From assembly GCF_007830335.1 (NCBI RefSeq), contig NZ_VLKU01000005.1, positions 216,767 through 280,766 of the forward strand: a DNA stretch of 64,000 nt, written 5' to 3'. The DNA is from Paracoccus sulfuroxidans. Its GTDB lineage: Bacteria; Pseudomonadota; Alphaproteobacteria; Rhodobacterales; Rhodobacteraceae. Both the position numbers and the translations under genes were made by a program. Position 1 is the stretch's first letter, and each line of letters begins with the position of its first letter. Below, piece after piece: positions 35,739 through 45,528 of this stretch. The notes under the pieces were generated by a model. That model ran no database searches and was not told the origin of the DNA. It saw only the letters and a list, made by a program, of their open reading frames with translations.

Positions 35739-36185
35739 TTAGTTCCCGGCCTGCTCGGCCGAGTGATCGGCGCGCAGCCGGTCCAGCGTGGGTGAACGCA
35801 GCGCATCTGCGGGCATCCACATCTTTTCCAGCTGATAGAACTCGCGGACCTCGGGGCGGAAGACATGGACGATGACGTCATCCGTGTCGATCAGCACCCA
35901 GTCGCCGGTCGCCTTGCCTTCGACACGGGCGGTCCGGCCGGTTTGTTCCTTCAGCCGCTCGACCAGCTTTTCAGCAATCGAGGCCACCTGCCGCGACGAA
36001 CGACCCGAGGCCACGACCATGTGATCGGCCATGGCCGAACGGCCGCGAAGGTCGATAGACACGACATCTTCGGCCTTGTCATCTTCAAGGGATGCCAGAA
36101 TGCGGTCCAGCAACTGATCACTGCTCAGCTTGGTGGCCGCGACGGTCGCTGCCGACTGTTCCGTCGGCGAGACGATATTGGACAG
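35739..36185 (-). CDS. rsfS: ribosomal silencing factor RsfS, probable CTG start
   Basis: The RsfS core (LLDRILASLEDDKAEDVVSI, MADHMVVASGRSSRQVASIA, GDWVLIDTDDVIVHVF, REFYQLEKMW) blocks subunit joining by binding L14. No ATG or GTG begins the frame. TTG at 36113 would give 124 residues but has no ribosome site. A CTG at 36185 stands eight bases after a perfect GGAGG and immediately after an in-frame TAA, and would add 24 residues (LSNIVSPTEQSAATVAATKL...). I therefore favour CTG (148 residues); TTG 36113 remains possible. It is cotranscribed with rlmH. Confidence 0.85.
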   Translation of the reverse strand: MSNIVSPTEQSAATVAATKLSSDQLLDRILASLEDDKAEDVVSIDLRGRSAMADHMVVASGRSSRQVASIAEKLVERLKEQTGRTARVEGKATGDWVLIDTDDVIVHVFRPEVREFYQLEKMWMPADALRSPTLDRLRADHSAEQAGN

Positions 36186-36330
36186 GGGTTAATCCTCCAG
36201 TCTTCGCGCCGATCGCCTCCGGCGCAGAGGTAGTTACCAATTTAGCATGGTTTCGCCTCTGCTCAATGCCCCAGCCCGTCAAATGCCGCCAATGTGCGGC
36301 AAAAGCACAGCCCCGCGTCAAAACATCGCG

Positions 36331-36717
36331 TCAGAACATCTCGGGCCTTGGGAAGATGGTGCCCACCGGGATCGGTTCGAAATCAGAGCGATAGACTGTG
36401 TATTGCTTGCATTCGGGCTGATCCATGATGTCCTTGCCCTTCAGCGAGCATTCCGCCTGAATGCGCGGCCCGTCGTTCATCCGGAAGCCCACATCGGCCA
36501 GCGGATCGTCCATCTGGTACTGCCCCTTGCCGAAGAAATTCCGCCCCTCGACGATGACCAGATCATCGAGCGCGCTGCCGCCCGGATAAAACATCAGGCT
36601 GACGCGGCCGCCATCGGGCTTCGTGCCCGCCAGATCAGCCGGAAAGCAGCCCGCCAGCGCCAGCACCATCAATCCGGCCACAGCAAGAAAATCGTATCGC
36701 AATGTTTCAGGCCCCAT
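36331..36717 (-). CDS. small lipoprotein of unknown function
   Basis: A 128-residue protein with a lipoprotein signal (DFLAVAGLMVLALAGC; lipobox LAGC). The mature part contains VSLMFYPGGSALDDLVIVEG, a second Cys pair (AECSLKGK, PECKQYTVYRS) and ends IPVGTIFPRPEMF. No family is recognised. It diverges from leuC across a 281-base region. Confidence 0.72.
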   Translation of the reverse strand: MGPETLRYDFLAVAGLMVLALAGCFPADLAGTKPDGGRVSLMFYPGGSALDDLVIVEGRNFFGKGQYQMDDPLADVGFRMNDGPRIQAECSLKGKDIMDQPECKQYTVYRSDFEPIPVGTIFPRPEMF

Positions 36718-36998
36718 CCCGTTTCGTCCTGCCTCTGGCTAGCGCGAGAAGCTTAAGAAGCCGTAAACGCAATGCACGCCCGAGGATGTTGCCTGACGCC
36801 AAAAACAGGCGTATCAAGCGATTCATGCGAGGATTCATTTATTTCGACATACATGACCGCGCCCGCCTTCCGGGTCGGTTCTTTGGCGAAAGCCTGTCAG
36901 TCTACGCGCGACTTTGACGGGTCGGGCGCGCATGCGCCCTGCTGCGACGATGCAGCCTTCCAGTGACTTTCCAGCTACTCTTTCAGAGAGAGACAGCC

Positions 36999-38435
<1,437 letters not shown>

Positions 38436-38454
38436 TGAACTGGCAGCCGGGCCC

Positions 38455-39033
38455 TTAACGGGTCCGGCGCAGCAGCATCAGGGCATTGACCGCAATCAGC
38501 AGCAGCCCGGCATTCTCGAACAGGAAGTTGAACTTGATGTTCGCGAAATCCCGGTTGATGAGCATATCGACGTGATGAAACCCGACCGCACGCACCATGA
38601 CGAACGCGCTGAGAACGCCCAGGCCCACAAGGGCCAGGCCGTTCCAGCGCAGCTTGCGGCGCAGGGCGATCAGCGTCGTGACCAGCGCAACACTGACGGC
38701 CAGCAGCAGACCCAGGATGAACACCACCTGGACCGTCTGCCGGTTGTCATACCAGCCCTGCGCATGCGCAAGGCAGCGTCCGGTCGCGGTCAGGGCGGTC
38801 TGCAGGTCCAGTTGCTTGTTCGCCGCAAGCGCCAGCATCAGGACGGCCAGCACCACCCACAGCCCATATGCGGCCTTGGCCGGGCGACGCGCCACGACAA
38901 GGCAGGCCAGCACGAAACAGATCAGATAGCTGACCACCGTCAGCCAGCCGGTGATCTCGGGGTCGCCAATCTGAGGCGTCCAGTCGCGGGCAATGCAGGC
39001 GCGAAGGCCAGCCAGATCAGAAACACTCAACAT
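38455..39033 (-). CDS. hypothetical membrane protein encoded antisense between leuC and leuD
   Basis: A 192-residue protein with about five hydrophobic helices (VVSYLICFVLACLVVA, YGLWVVLAVLMLALAA, TVQVVFILGLLLAVSVALVTTLIAL, LALVGLGVLSAFVMVRAVGF, NAGLLLIAVNALMLL) and the loop HHVDMLINRDFANIKFNFLFE. No family recognised. Its start region is divergent from leuD (92 bases), its end meets leuC. The opposite strand here encodes only Gln/Arg-rich shadow frames. Confidence 0.75.
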   Translation of the reverse strand: MLSVSDLAGLRACIARDWTPQIGDPEITGWLTVVSYLICFVLACLVVARRPAKAAYGLWVVLAVLMLALAANKQLDLQTALTATGRCLAHAQGWYDNRQTVQVVFILGLLLAVSVALVTTLIALRRKLRWNGLALVGLGVLSAFVMVRAVGFHHVDMLINRDFANIKFNFLFENAGLLLIAVNALMLLRRTR

Positions 39034-39125
39034 TCAACTCATCATCCGTACGGTCTTGATCGATGCCTGATGGCACGGTCCGGATAACGACGACCGATAC
39101 GGCAAGTCAATCTGCGAGGAAGCCT

Positions 39126-39731
39126 ATGGACAAATTCACCACCCTGACCGGCATCGCCGCCCCCATGCCGCTGGTCAATATCGACACGGACATGATCATC
39201 CCCAAGCAGTTCCTGAAGACGATCCATCGCTCGGGTCTGGGCAAGAACCTGTTCGATGAGATGCGCTTCAACTCGGACGGGTCCGAGATCGCCGATTTCG
39301 TGCTGAACCAGCCCGCCTATCGCGAAAGCCAGATCATCGTCGCGGGTGACAACTTCGGCTGCGGCTCGTCGCGCGAGCACGCGCCCTGGGCCCTGCTGGA
39401 TTTCGGCATCCGCTGTGTCATCTCGACCAGCTTCGCCGACATCTTCTACAACAACTGCTTCAAGAACGGCATCCTGCCGATCGTGCTGCCGCAAGAGGCC
39501 GTCGACGTGCTGATGGACGATGCCCGCAAGGGAGCCAACGCCCGCATCACCGTCGATCTTGAGGCCCAGACCGTCACCAGCTCGGACGGGCAGTCCTTCA
39601 GCTTCGAGATGGACCCCTTCCGCAAGCATTGCCTGCTGAACGGCCTCGACGACATCGGCCTGACGATGGAGAAGGCCACCAAGATCGACAGCTACGAATC
39701 GCAGATGGCGCAGAGCCGTCCGTGGGTCTGA
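39126..39731 (+). CDS. leuD: 3-isopropylmalate dehydratase small subunit
   Basis: A 201-residue swivel-domain subunit: [57 protein letters not shown] and the C-terminal [20 protein letters not shown]. The length is exactly that of the family. GAGGAA precedes ATG 39126. Because the neighbouring upstream gene is on the other strand, leuD needs either its own promoter in 39034-39125 or read-through from leuC. Confidence 0.97.
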   Translation: MDKFTTLTGIAAPMPLVNIDTDMIIPKQFLKTIHRSGLGKNLFDEMRFNSDGSEIADFVLNQPAYRESQIIVAGDNFGCGSSREHAPWALLDFGIRCVISTSFADIFYNNCFKNGILPIVLPQEAVDVLMDDARKGANARITVDLEAQTVTSSDGQSFSFEMDPFRKHCLLNGLDDIGLTMEKATKIDSYESQMAQSRPWV

Positions 39732-40774
39732 AAACTCTGGCTGGGGCGGCGATTTTCGCCGCCCTTTTCCTTTCCGGCGCCGCCACTGCCGCCCCCCTTC
39801 GGATCGCGACCTTTGCCCCCGACCTGTCACGCGACGGGCCGGGGCTTCTGCTCCGCGACATCGAGAAGGGGGACGCGCAGGTGCAGGCGGTGGCCAAGGT
39901 CATCGCCGAGGCGCGGCCCGATATCCTGCTGCTGACCGATGTCGACTGGGACCATGACGGCAAGGCGCTGGCCGCATTCCTGACGGTTCTGCGCGCCGAG
40001 GGGTCGGAATTTCCGCATCACTTCACCGCCCGCCCGAATGCGGGCATGGCGACCGGGCTTGATCTGGATGGCGACGGGCGGCTCGGCACGCCCGACGACG
40101 CGCAGGGATATGGCGAATTCTCGGGTCAGGGCGGGCTCCTCCTGCTCTCGCGCCATCCCATTGGCCCAGTGATCGATCATTCAGGTTTCCTTTGGCGCGA
40201 CCTGCCCGGCAATCGCATGCCCCCGCTGCCCGAGGAGGTGGCGCAGGTCCGCAGGCTGTCCTCGACCTCGCATTGGGATGCGGTGGTGCAGGTGGGCGGC
40301 CAGCCGCTGCATCTGCTGGCCATGTCGGCCTCGCCCCCGGTCTTTGGCCGGCGTGAGGGGCTCAACCGCGCCCGCAACCATGATGAGCTGGCGTTCTGGA
40401 GCCAACATCTGCCCGAAGGCCCCTTCATCCTGCTGGGCAATCTGAACGTCGATCCGCAGGACGGCGATGGCGACCGCGCCGCACTGACGCAGATCATGCA
40501 GCAGGTGACAGACCCCCAGCCCCGCAGCGCGGGCGGGACGGCGGCGGGCGCATCGGGCGTCAATGCGGGCCAGAAGGGCGACCCGGCCCTGGATACCGGC
40601 GATTGGGACGACCAGACCGGGCCCGGCAATCTGCGGGCCGACTATGTGCTGCCGCAAAAGGGGCTTACGGTGACCGGCGCGGGCGTCCTCTGGCCTCAGG
40701 ACGGGTCGCTGTTGCAGACGGTGCTGACGGCCTCGCGCCACCGGCTGGTCTGGGTCGATCTGGACTGGCCCTAA
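39722..40774 (+). CDS. endonuclease/exonuclease/phosphatase-fold exported protein
   Basis: A 350-residue protein of the EEP (DNase I-like) superfamily. The GTG start at 39722 gives a signal peptide ([25 protein letters not shown]) and overlaps the end of leuD by ten bases. Recognisable EEP parts are [55 protein letters not shown] and the C-terminal [12 protein letters not shown]...RHRLVWVDL. Asn/Asp in GNLNVDP and His near the C-terminus fit the catalytic set. The substrate (nucleic acid, phospholipid or other) is unknown. Confidence 0.85.
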   Translation: MGLKTLAGAAIFAALFLSGAATAAPLRIATFAPDLSRDGPGLLLRDIEKGDAQVQAVAKVIAEARPDILLLTDVDWDHDGKALAAFLTVLRAEGSEFPHHFTARPNAGMATGLDLDGDGRLGTPDDAQGYGEFSGQGGLLLLSRHPIGPVIDHSGFLWRDLPGNRMPPLPEEVAQVRRLSSTSHWDAVVQVGGQPLHLLAMSASPPVFGRREGLNRARNHDELAFWSQHLPEGPFILLGNLNVDPQDGDGDRAALTQIMQQVTDPQPRSAGGTAAGASGVNAGQKGDPALDTGDWDDQTGPGNLRADYVLPQKGLTVTGAGVLWPQDGSLLQTVLTASRHRLVWVDLDWP

Positions 40775-40837
40775 CGGCTGCGGATGCGACCTTGATCCTG
40801 CTTGCCGCGACGTCGCGATTTGGGATAGCATAAGCGC

Positions 40838-41022
40838 ATACCGGTGTTTCGAACGGAACCAAAAGGGAATTCGGTGAGGCCATCGCCAAGTCCGAAGCCG
40901 CCCCCGCGACTGTCAGCGGAAAGCGGGCCCCAGATGCCACTGGCCAAAAGCCGGGAAGGCGGGAGCCCCGCGTAGATCCGCAAGCCAGGAGACCTGCCGG
41001 TATGGCAACCGCAATGTCGTCG
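40838..41022 (+). promoter_or_regulatory. cobalamin riboswitch upstream of cbtBA
   Basis: Characteristic elements appear in order: CCGGTGTTTCG (paired P2 side), AAAAGGGAATTCGGTGA, the invariant core AAGCCGCCCCCGCGACTGT, the CCACTGG box, GCCGGGAAGGC, and the closing CAAGCCAGGAGACCTGCCGG (about 40981-41000). A 6-bp hairpin GTCGTC/GACGAC (41016-41033) follows just before the cbtB ribosome site and could be part of the expression platform. It is expected to reduce cobalt-uptake gene expression when cobalamin is plentiful. Confidence 0.95.
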
Positions 41023-41053
41023 GGTTGGACGACGGATAGGAAAGGGACAGGAT

Positions 41054-41227
41054 ATGTCCGCAAGAACCGCTCAGATCTCTGCAGGCCGCCAGTCGGCGCT
41101 GCTTCCCGCCGTTCTGGCTTTGGCCATAGGCTTCGGCATGGTCTTCGTCGCAGGTCTGGTGCAGGCCGAAACGCTGCATGACGCGGCACATGACACGCGC
41201 CACGCGACCGGCTTTCCCTGCCACTGA
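41054..41227 (+). CDS. cbtB: cobalt transporter subunit CbtB
   Basis: A 57-residue protein with one membrane helix (LLPAVLALAIGFGMVFVAGLV) and a His-rich C-terminus (HDAAHDTRHATGFPCH), the exact CbtB pattern in which the histidines probably bind cobalt. ATG 41054 follows GGACAGGAT and lies just downstream of the cobalamin riboswitch. The TGA overlaps the cbtA ATG by one base. Confidence 0.93.
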   Translation: MSARTAQISAGRQSALLPAVLALAIGFGMVFVAGLVQAETLHDAAHDTRHATGFPCH

Positions 41228-41925
41228 TGTTTTCGCGCATTTTGACCAGCGGCTTGATCGCTGGTGCTGCAGCGGGGCTGATTGCCGCCCTTCTGCAGCT
41301 GTACTTCGTTCAGCCGGTGCTTCTGCATGCCGAGCTGTATGAATCCGGCCAACTGATCCATTTCGGGGCCGAGGCGGTCAGCGCCCACCCCGAGACCGGC
41401 GCCATCGACTGGACCCGCGACCTGCTGTCGGTGCTGTTCACCATGCTGGTCTATGCCGGTTACGGCCTGATGCTGGTGGCGCTGATGTCGCTGGCCGAAG
41501 GGAACGGGCATGAGGTCACCGCGCGCCAGGGCCTGATCTGGGGTCTGGCGGGCTATGTCACTATGCAGCTGGCACCAGCCTTCGGCCTTGCGCCCGAGGT
41601 GCCGGGCGTTGCCGCCGCCGATGTGCAGCTGCGCGCCTTCTGGTGGCTGGGCACTGCACTGGCGACGGGCGTGGCCCTGTGGCTGATCGCCTTTGGCCGC
41701 AACTGGGCCGCCTGGGGTGCCGCGATCATCCTGATCCTGGCGCCGCATCTGATCGGCGCGCCGCAGCCCGACGCCTTCGAAGGCACCGTCCCGCCCGAGC
41801 TTTCGGCCGAATTCGCCGGACGCGCCTTGGGCACCGGGCTGATGGCATGGACCCTGCTGGGCCTTTTCAGCGCCTGGCTTTGGCAGCGCGCCGGGCAGAC
41901 GCAGGCAGCACCTGCCCACGCCTGA
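41227..41925 (+). CDS. cbtA: cobalt transporter subunit CbtA
   Basis: A 232-residue membrane protein with about five helices: MFSRILTSGLIAGAAAGLIA, RDLLSVLFTMLVYAGYGLML, GLIWGLAGYVTMQLAPAFGL, WWLGTALATGVALWLIAF and GTGLMAWTLLGLFSAWLW. APEVPGVAAADVQLRAFWW and PHLIGAPQP are CbtA hallmarks. With CbtB it is a predicted cobalt importer controlled by the cobalamin riboswitch. A strong terminator follows, so the next genes are a separate unit unless read-through occurs. Confidence 0.93.
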   Translation: MFSRILTSGLIAGAAAGLIAALLQLYFVQPVLLHAELYESGQLIHFGAEAVSAHPETGAIDWTRDLLSVLFTMLVYAGYGLMLVALMSLAEGNGHEVTARQGLIWGLAGYVTMQLAPAFGLAPEVPGVAAADVQLRAFWWLGTALATGVALWLIAFGRNWAAWGAAIILILAPHLIGAPQPDAFEGTVPPELSAEFAGRALGTGLMAWTLLGLFSAWLWQRAGQTQAAPAHA

Positions 41926-41951
41926 GCCGCAAGGCTTGGGACCACCTGATC

Positions 41952-41986
41952 GGGCCGGGCGGCTCAGTGCAGCCCGGCCCTTTTCC
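41952..41986 (+). terminator. rho-independent terminator after cbtBA
   Basis: GGGCCGGGC (41952-41960) pairs perfectly with GCCCGGCCC (41972-41980), 11-base loop, followed by TTTTCC. Confidence 0.85.
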
Positions 41987-42012
41987 ATTCCAGAATTCGC
42001 TAGGATATTCCC

Positions 42013-42558
42013 ATGGATCGCTCGATTCCCATGTTGCTGATCGGTCTGGTGTTCGGCGGCGGCATCGGCTTTGTCGTGGCTGCCGCAAACGGCATCACGC
42101 TGGACGGGCATGACCACGGCGCGGGCATGGACCATGGCGCTGCCCATTCCGCAGGCGACACGCATGCCCATGGCCCCGCGATCGAGCTGCCTGCAGGCAG
42201 CGCTGCCGTCGGCCTGACGCTTGAGAAAGACAGCGTCGCGGGCTGGAACCTGTTCGTCGCGGCGCAGGGCTTCTGCTTTGCGCCGGATCAGGCAGGCAAG
42301 CCCAATGCCTCGGGTCAGGGGCATGCGCATCTTTACCTCGACGGCACCAAGATCGCGCGGCTTTACGGGCCGGCGCAGCATCTGGACAGCCTGCCCGCAG
42401 GCGGCACGCTGCGGGTCGAGCTGAACGGCAATGACCACAGCCCGCTTTCCATCGACGGTCAGCCGCTGGCGGCCTCGGTCACCGTGCCTGCGGACGCGGG
42501 GCCTGCCTCGGTCCGCGCTGGACAGGAGGCCCTTCCCCGCGCCACCCTCTGCCCATGA
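42013..42558 (+). CDS. His-rich membrane-anchored protein linked to cobalt/cobalamin genes
   Basis: A 181-residue protein with an N-terminal hydrophobic anchor or signal (PMLLIGLVFGGGIGFVVAAA), then a His-rich stretch (residues about 33-55, HDHGAGMDHGAAHSAGDTHA) suited to metal binding. The remaining domain contains SGQGHAHLYLDGTKIARLYG, LPAGGTLRVELNGNDHSPLS and IDGQPLAASV, a pattern I have seen in exported proteins of unknown role. It sits between cbtBA and bluB, its stop overlapping the bluB ATG (ATGA), which suggests a role in periplasmic cobalt handling. That function is inference. Confidence 0.75.
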   Translation: MDRSIPMLLIGLVFGGGIGFVVAAANGITLDGHDHGAGMDHGAAHSAGDTHAHGPAIELPAGSAAVGLTLEKDSVAGWNLFVAAQGFCFAPDQAGKPNASGQGHAHLYLDGTKIARLYGPAQHLDSLPAGGTLRVELNGNDHSPLSIDGQPLAASVTVPADAGPASVRAGQEALPRATLCP

Positions 42559-43181
42559 CCGAATTCACCCAGACCGATTGCGACACCCTGAACCGCATCC
42601 TGCACTGGCGGAGGGACGTGCGGCATTTCCGCACCGATCCCGTGCCGCCAGACCTGCTGGACCAGCTTCACGCGGCGATGGAGACCGCGCCCTCGGTCGG
42701 GAACTCGCGCCCCTGGCGGGTGATGAGCGTCGAAAGCCCCGAGCTGCGCGCCCGCATCCGCGATGAGTTTCAGGACTGCAACGCCAGCGCCTCCGAGCGC
42801 TACGAGGACGCACAGCGCGCCGAATACCTGCGGCTGAAGCTGGCCGGGCTGGACCACGCGCCGGTGCAACTGGCGATCTTCACCGACACGAACCCGCCCG
42901 AGGGGCACGGGCTTGGCCGCCAGACCATCCCCGAGACGCTGCACCAGTCGACCGCCATGGCCATCCACGGGCTGTGGCTGGTGGCCCGCGCGCTGAACCT
43001 GGGCGTCGGGATGCTGTCGATCCTGCGCCCCGAGCGTGTGGCCCGCATCCTGACCGCCCCCAAGGGCTGGGAATTCAGCGCCTATCTGTGCGTCGGCTGG
43101 CCCGAGTTCACCGATGACACGCCGCTGCTGCACCGCGTCGGCTGGCAGCAGAACACCGATCGCGACTGGCTACGGCGCTAG
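42555..43181 (+). CDS. bluB: 5,6-dimethylbenzimidazole synthase BluB
   Basis: A 208-residue nitroreductase-fold flavoenzyme that converts reduced FMN plus oxygen to dimethylbenzimidazole, the lower ligand of cobalamin. RRDVRHFRTDPVPPDLLDQL, METAPSVGNSRPWRVM, GLGRQTIPETLHQSTAMAIHG and GVGMLSILRPERV are BluB motifs that set it apart from ordinary nitroreductases. It is translationally coupled to the His-rich protein gene and converges with cobO (three-base gap). Confidence 0.96.
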   Translation: MTEFTQTDCDTLNRILHWRRDVRHFRTDPVPPDLLDQLHAAMETAPSVGNSRPWRVMSVESPELRARIRDEFQDCNASASERYEDAQRAEYLRLKLAGLDHAPVQLAIFTDTNPPEGHGLGRQTIPETLHQSTAMAIHGLWLVARALNLGVGMLSILRPERVARILTAPKGWEFSAYLCVGWPEFTDDTPLLHRVGWQQNTDRDWLRR

Positions 43182-43184
43182 GCC

Positions 43185-43796
43185 TCAGAACTCGACGCCC
43201 GCCTGCGCCTTGATGCCATCGCGGAACGGGTGCTTGATCAGCGTCATCTCGGTGACCAGATCGGCCAGCTCGATCAGCTCATCCTTGGCGTTGCGCCCGG
43301 TCAGCACGACATGCGTCATGGGGGGCTTTTCGTCCCGCAGGAAGGCCACGACCTCGGCCACGTCCAGATAGTCATAGCGCAGCGCAATGTTGATTTCGTC
43401 CAGCAGGACCATACGAATCTGCGGGTCGCGGATCAGCTCCTTGGCCTTTTCCCAACCGGCGCGGGCGGCGGCGATGTCCCGCTCGCGGTCCTGGGTTTCC
43501 CAGGTGAAGCCCTCGCCCATCGCGTGGAACTGGCACAGATCGGCGAAGTTTTCGGTCAGCAGGCGGCGCTCTCCGGTGTCCCAGCCGCCCTTGATGAACT
43601 GCACGACGGCGCAGGGCATGTCATGGGCGATGGCGCGCAGAATCATCCCGAAGCCCGAGGATGACTTGCCCTTCCCCTTGCCCGTATGGACGATGACCAG
43701 GCCTTTCTCGCCCTGCTTGCCCGCCATCATCTTGTCGCGGGCGGCCTTGATCTTGGCCATTTTCTGGGCGTGGCGGGTGTTCTCATCGGCTTCCAT
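43185..43796 (-). CDS. cobO: cob(I)yrinic acid a,c-diamide adenosyltransferase CobO
   Basis: A 203-residue CobA/CobO-type ATP:corrinoid adenosyltransferase. The P-loop is HTGKGKGKSSSGFGM (near residue 38); VVQFIKGGWDTGERRLL, MVLLDEINIALRYDYLDV and HVVLTGRNAKDELIELADLV follow. It attaches the adenosyl group to the cobalt. AGGAGG precedes ATG 43796; the long open frame upstream is not coding. It is transcribed leftward, so its promoter must lie in the DNA that also holds the rightward riboswitch. Confidence 0.96.
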   Translation of the reverse strand: MEADENTRHAQKMAKIKAARDKMMAGKQGEKGLVIVHTGKGKGKSSSGFGMILRAIAHDMPCAVVQFIKGGWDTGERRLLTENFADLCQFHAMGEGFTWETQDRERDIAAARAGWEKAKELIRDPQIRMVLLDEINIALRYDYLDVAEVVAFLRDEKPPMTHVVLTGRNAKDELIELADLVTEMTLIKHPFRDGIKAQAGVEF

Positions 43797-43845
43797 CAGC
43801 GGTTCCTCCTGCTTGACAAGACGGGGGCGGACGCGCACAGACAAG

Positions 43846-44030
43846 GCTGCGCAGGTTCCTGTCGTAAGGCAGGTGAAAAGGGAATGCGACAGGGAATCCC
43901 CTGAAAGCAGCCGCCCCCGCGACCGTGACCGGAAAGGTCGCACCACGCCACTGGCCCATGCCGGGAAGGCGGTGCGACCGTGGGGCGAGCCCCCGAATCC
44001 GCAAGCCGGGAGACCTGCCTGCGCAAGGAT
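43846..44030 (+). promoter_or_regulatory. cobalamin riboswitch upstream of DUF1636-cobW-cobN
   Basis: Ordered elements: GGTTCCTGTCG (43854-43864), GGTGAAAAGGGAATGCGACAG, the core AGCCGCCCCCGCGACCGTGA, GCCACTGG, GCCGGGAAGGCGG, and the closing GCAAGCCGGGAGACCTGCCT (about 44001-44020). It faces rightward and is about 95 bases before the DUF1636 start. A TTGACA (43813-43818) lies upstream as a possible -35 box. It probably controls the main cob operon. Confidence 0.95.
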
Positions 44031-44124
44031 TTGACCGGCGGACGGGGTGTTCCGAAACGGGGATTGCGGGGCACTTGCCCCTGCCTTCCTTGCCCCCCCT
44101 CTGCCCCAGGATGGAAAAGGGCGC

Positions 44125-44478
44125 ATGACCGTCACGCTTCACGTCTGCATCACCTGTCGCGCGGGCCAGCCCGTGCTTGAGGGCGAAGCCGTGCCCGGCG
44201 CGCGCCTGCATGCCGCCCTGACCGCTGAACCCGCGCCCGAGGGCGTGCGGATCGTGCCGGTCGAATGCCTCTCGGCCTGTTCGAACGGGGCGGCGGTGGC
44301 GCTCAGCGCGCCGGGGTGCTGGACCTATGTCTATGGCCAGATGTCCGACGCCGACGCCCCCGAGATCCTTGCAGGCGCCGCCGCCTATGCCGCGACCACG
44401 GACGGCATCGTCCCCTGGCGCGAGCGTGTCCAGATTTTCCGCAAGCGCAGCCTCGCGCGTATTCCTCCGATTGGGTAA
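44125..44478 (+). CDS. DUF1636 family putative metal-binding protein
   Basis: A 117-residue protein with an N-terminal VCITCRAG and a later ECLSACSNGAAVAL, four cysteines arranged as in thioredoxin-like ferredoxins, followed by WTYVYGQMSDADAPEILAGA. DUF1636 genes recur beside cobW/cobN in alphaproteobacteria and are presumed to handle metal, but no activity is known. It is first behind the second cobalamin riboswitch and only three bases before cobW. ATG 44125 follows AAAAGGG. Confidence 0.88.
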   Translation: MTVTLHVCITCRAGQPVLEGEAVPGARLHAALTAEPAPEGVRIVPVECLSACSNGAAVALSAPGCWTYVYGQMSDADAPEILAGAAAYAATTDGIVPWRERVQIFRKRSLARIPPIG

Positions 44479-44481
44479 GAT

Positions 44482-45516
44482 ATGACCGACCTGACCAAGA
44501 CCCCCGTGACCGTCATCACCGGCTTTCTGGGCGCCGGGAAAACCACGCTGATCCGCCATCTGATGCAGAACCCGCAGGGCAAACGCCTGGCCGTTCTGGT
44601 CAATGAATTCGGCACCGTGGGCGTCGATGGCGACATCCTGAAATCCTGCGCCGATGAAAACTGCCCCGAGGAGAACATCCTTGAGCTGTCGAACGGCTGC
44701 ATCTGCTGCACCGTCGCCGATGACTTCATCCCGACGCTGGAAAAGCTGATGGCGATGCCGCAGAAACCCGACCACATCCTGATCGAGACCTCGGGTCTGG
44801 CGCTGCCGAAGCCGCTGCTGAAGGCCTTCGACTGGCCCGCGATCCGCTCGCGCATCACCGTCGACGGCGTGATCGCGCTGGCCGATGCCGAGGCCGTGGC
44901 CGCCGGGCGCTTCGCCCCCGATGAGGCTGCCGTGCAGGCCCAACGCGAGGCGGACGACAGCCTTGACCATGAAACGCCCCTGTCCGAAGTCTTCGAGGAT
45001 CAGATCGCCTGCGCCGATATCGTGCTGCTGTCCAAGGCCGATCTGGCCGGTGAGGCCGGTCTTGCCGCCGCGCGCGAGGTGATCGAGGCGGAAACGCCCC
45101 GCAAGCTGCCGATCCTGCCCCTGACCGATGGCGTCATCGACCCGCGCGTGATCCTGGGCCTTGGTGCCGCCGCCGAGGATGATCTGGACGCCCGCCCCAG
45201 CCATCACGACGGCGCCGACGATCACGAACACGACGATTTCGATTCCGTCGTCGTCGAGATCTCGGAAATCACCGACCCCGCCGATCTGACCGCCCGGATC
45301 GAGCGTCTGGCGCGTGAACAGAAAATCCTGCGCGTCAAGGGTCACGTCGCCGTCTCGGGCAAGCCGATGCGTCTTCTGGTTCAGGCCGTGGGCGAGCGTG
45401 TGCGCCAGCAGTTCGACCGCCCCTGGGGCGACCAGCCCCGCCTGTCGCGCCTTGTCGTGATCGCCGAGCATGACGATATTGACGAGGCCGCGATCCGTCA
45501 GGTGCTGACCGCCTGA
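44482..45516 (+). CDS. cobW: cobalamin biosynthesis GTPase CobW
   Basis: A 344-residue G3E-family GTPase. The Walker A loop is GFLGAGKTT (residues 14-22), the metal motif is GCICC (Cys73, Cys75, Cys76), and the CobW C-terminal domain (about 250-344) is preceded by a His/Asp-rich insert (SHHDGADDHEHDD) typical of cobalt- or zinc-loading family members. It is thought to deliver Co(II) for CobN-dependent insertion. It lies 12 bases upstream of cobN. Confidence 0.96.
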   Translation: MTDLTKTPVTVITGFLGAGKTTLIRHLMQNPQGKRLAVLVNEFGTVGVDGDILKSCADENCPEENILELSNGCICCTVADDFIPTLEKLMAMPQKPDHILIETSGLALPKPLLKAFDWPAIRSRITVDGVIALADAEAVAAGRFAPDEAAVQAQREADDSLDHETPLSEVFEDQIACADIVLLSKADLAGEAGLAAAREVIEAETPRKLPILPLTDGVIDPRVILGLGAAAEDDLDARPSHHDGADDHEHDDFDSVVVEISEITDPADLTARIERLAREQKILRVKGHVAVSGKPMRLLVQAVGERVRQQFDRPWGDQPRLSRLVVIAEHDDIDEAAIRQVLTA

Positions 45517-45528
45517 AAGGGGGCCTGA

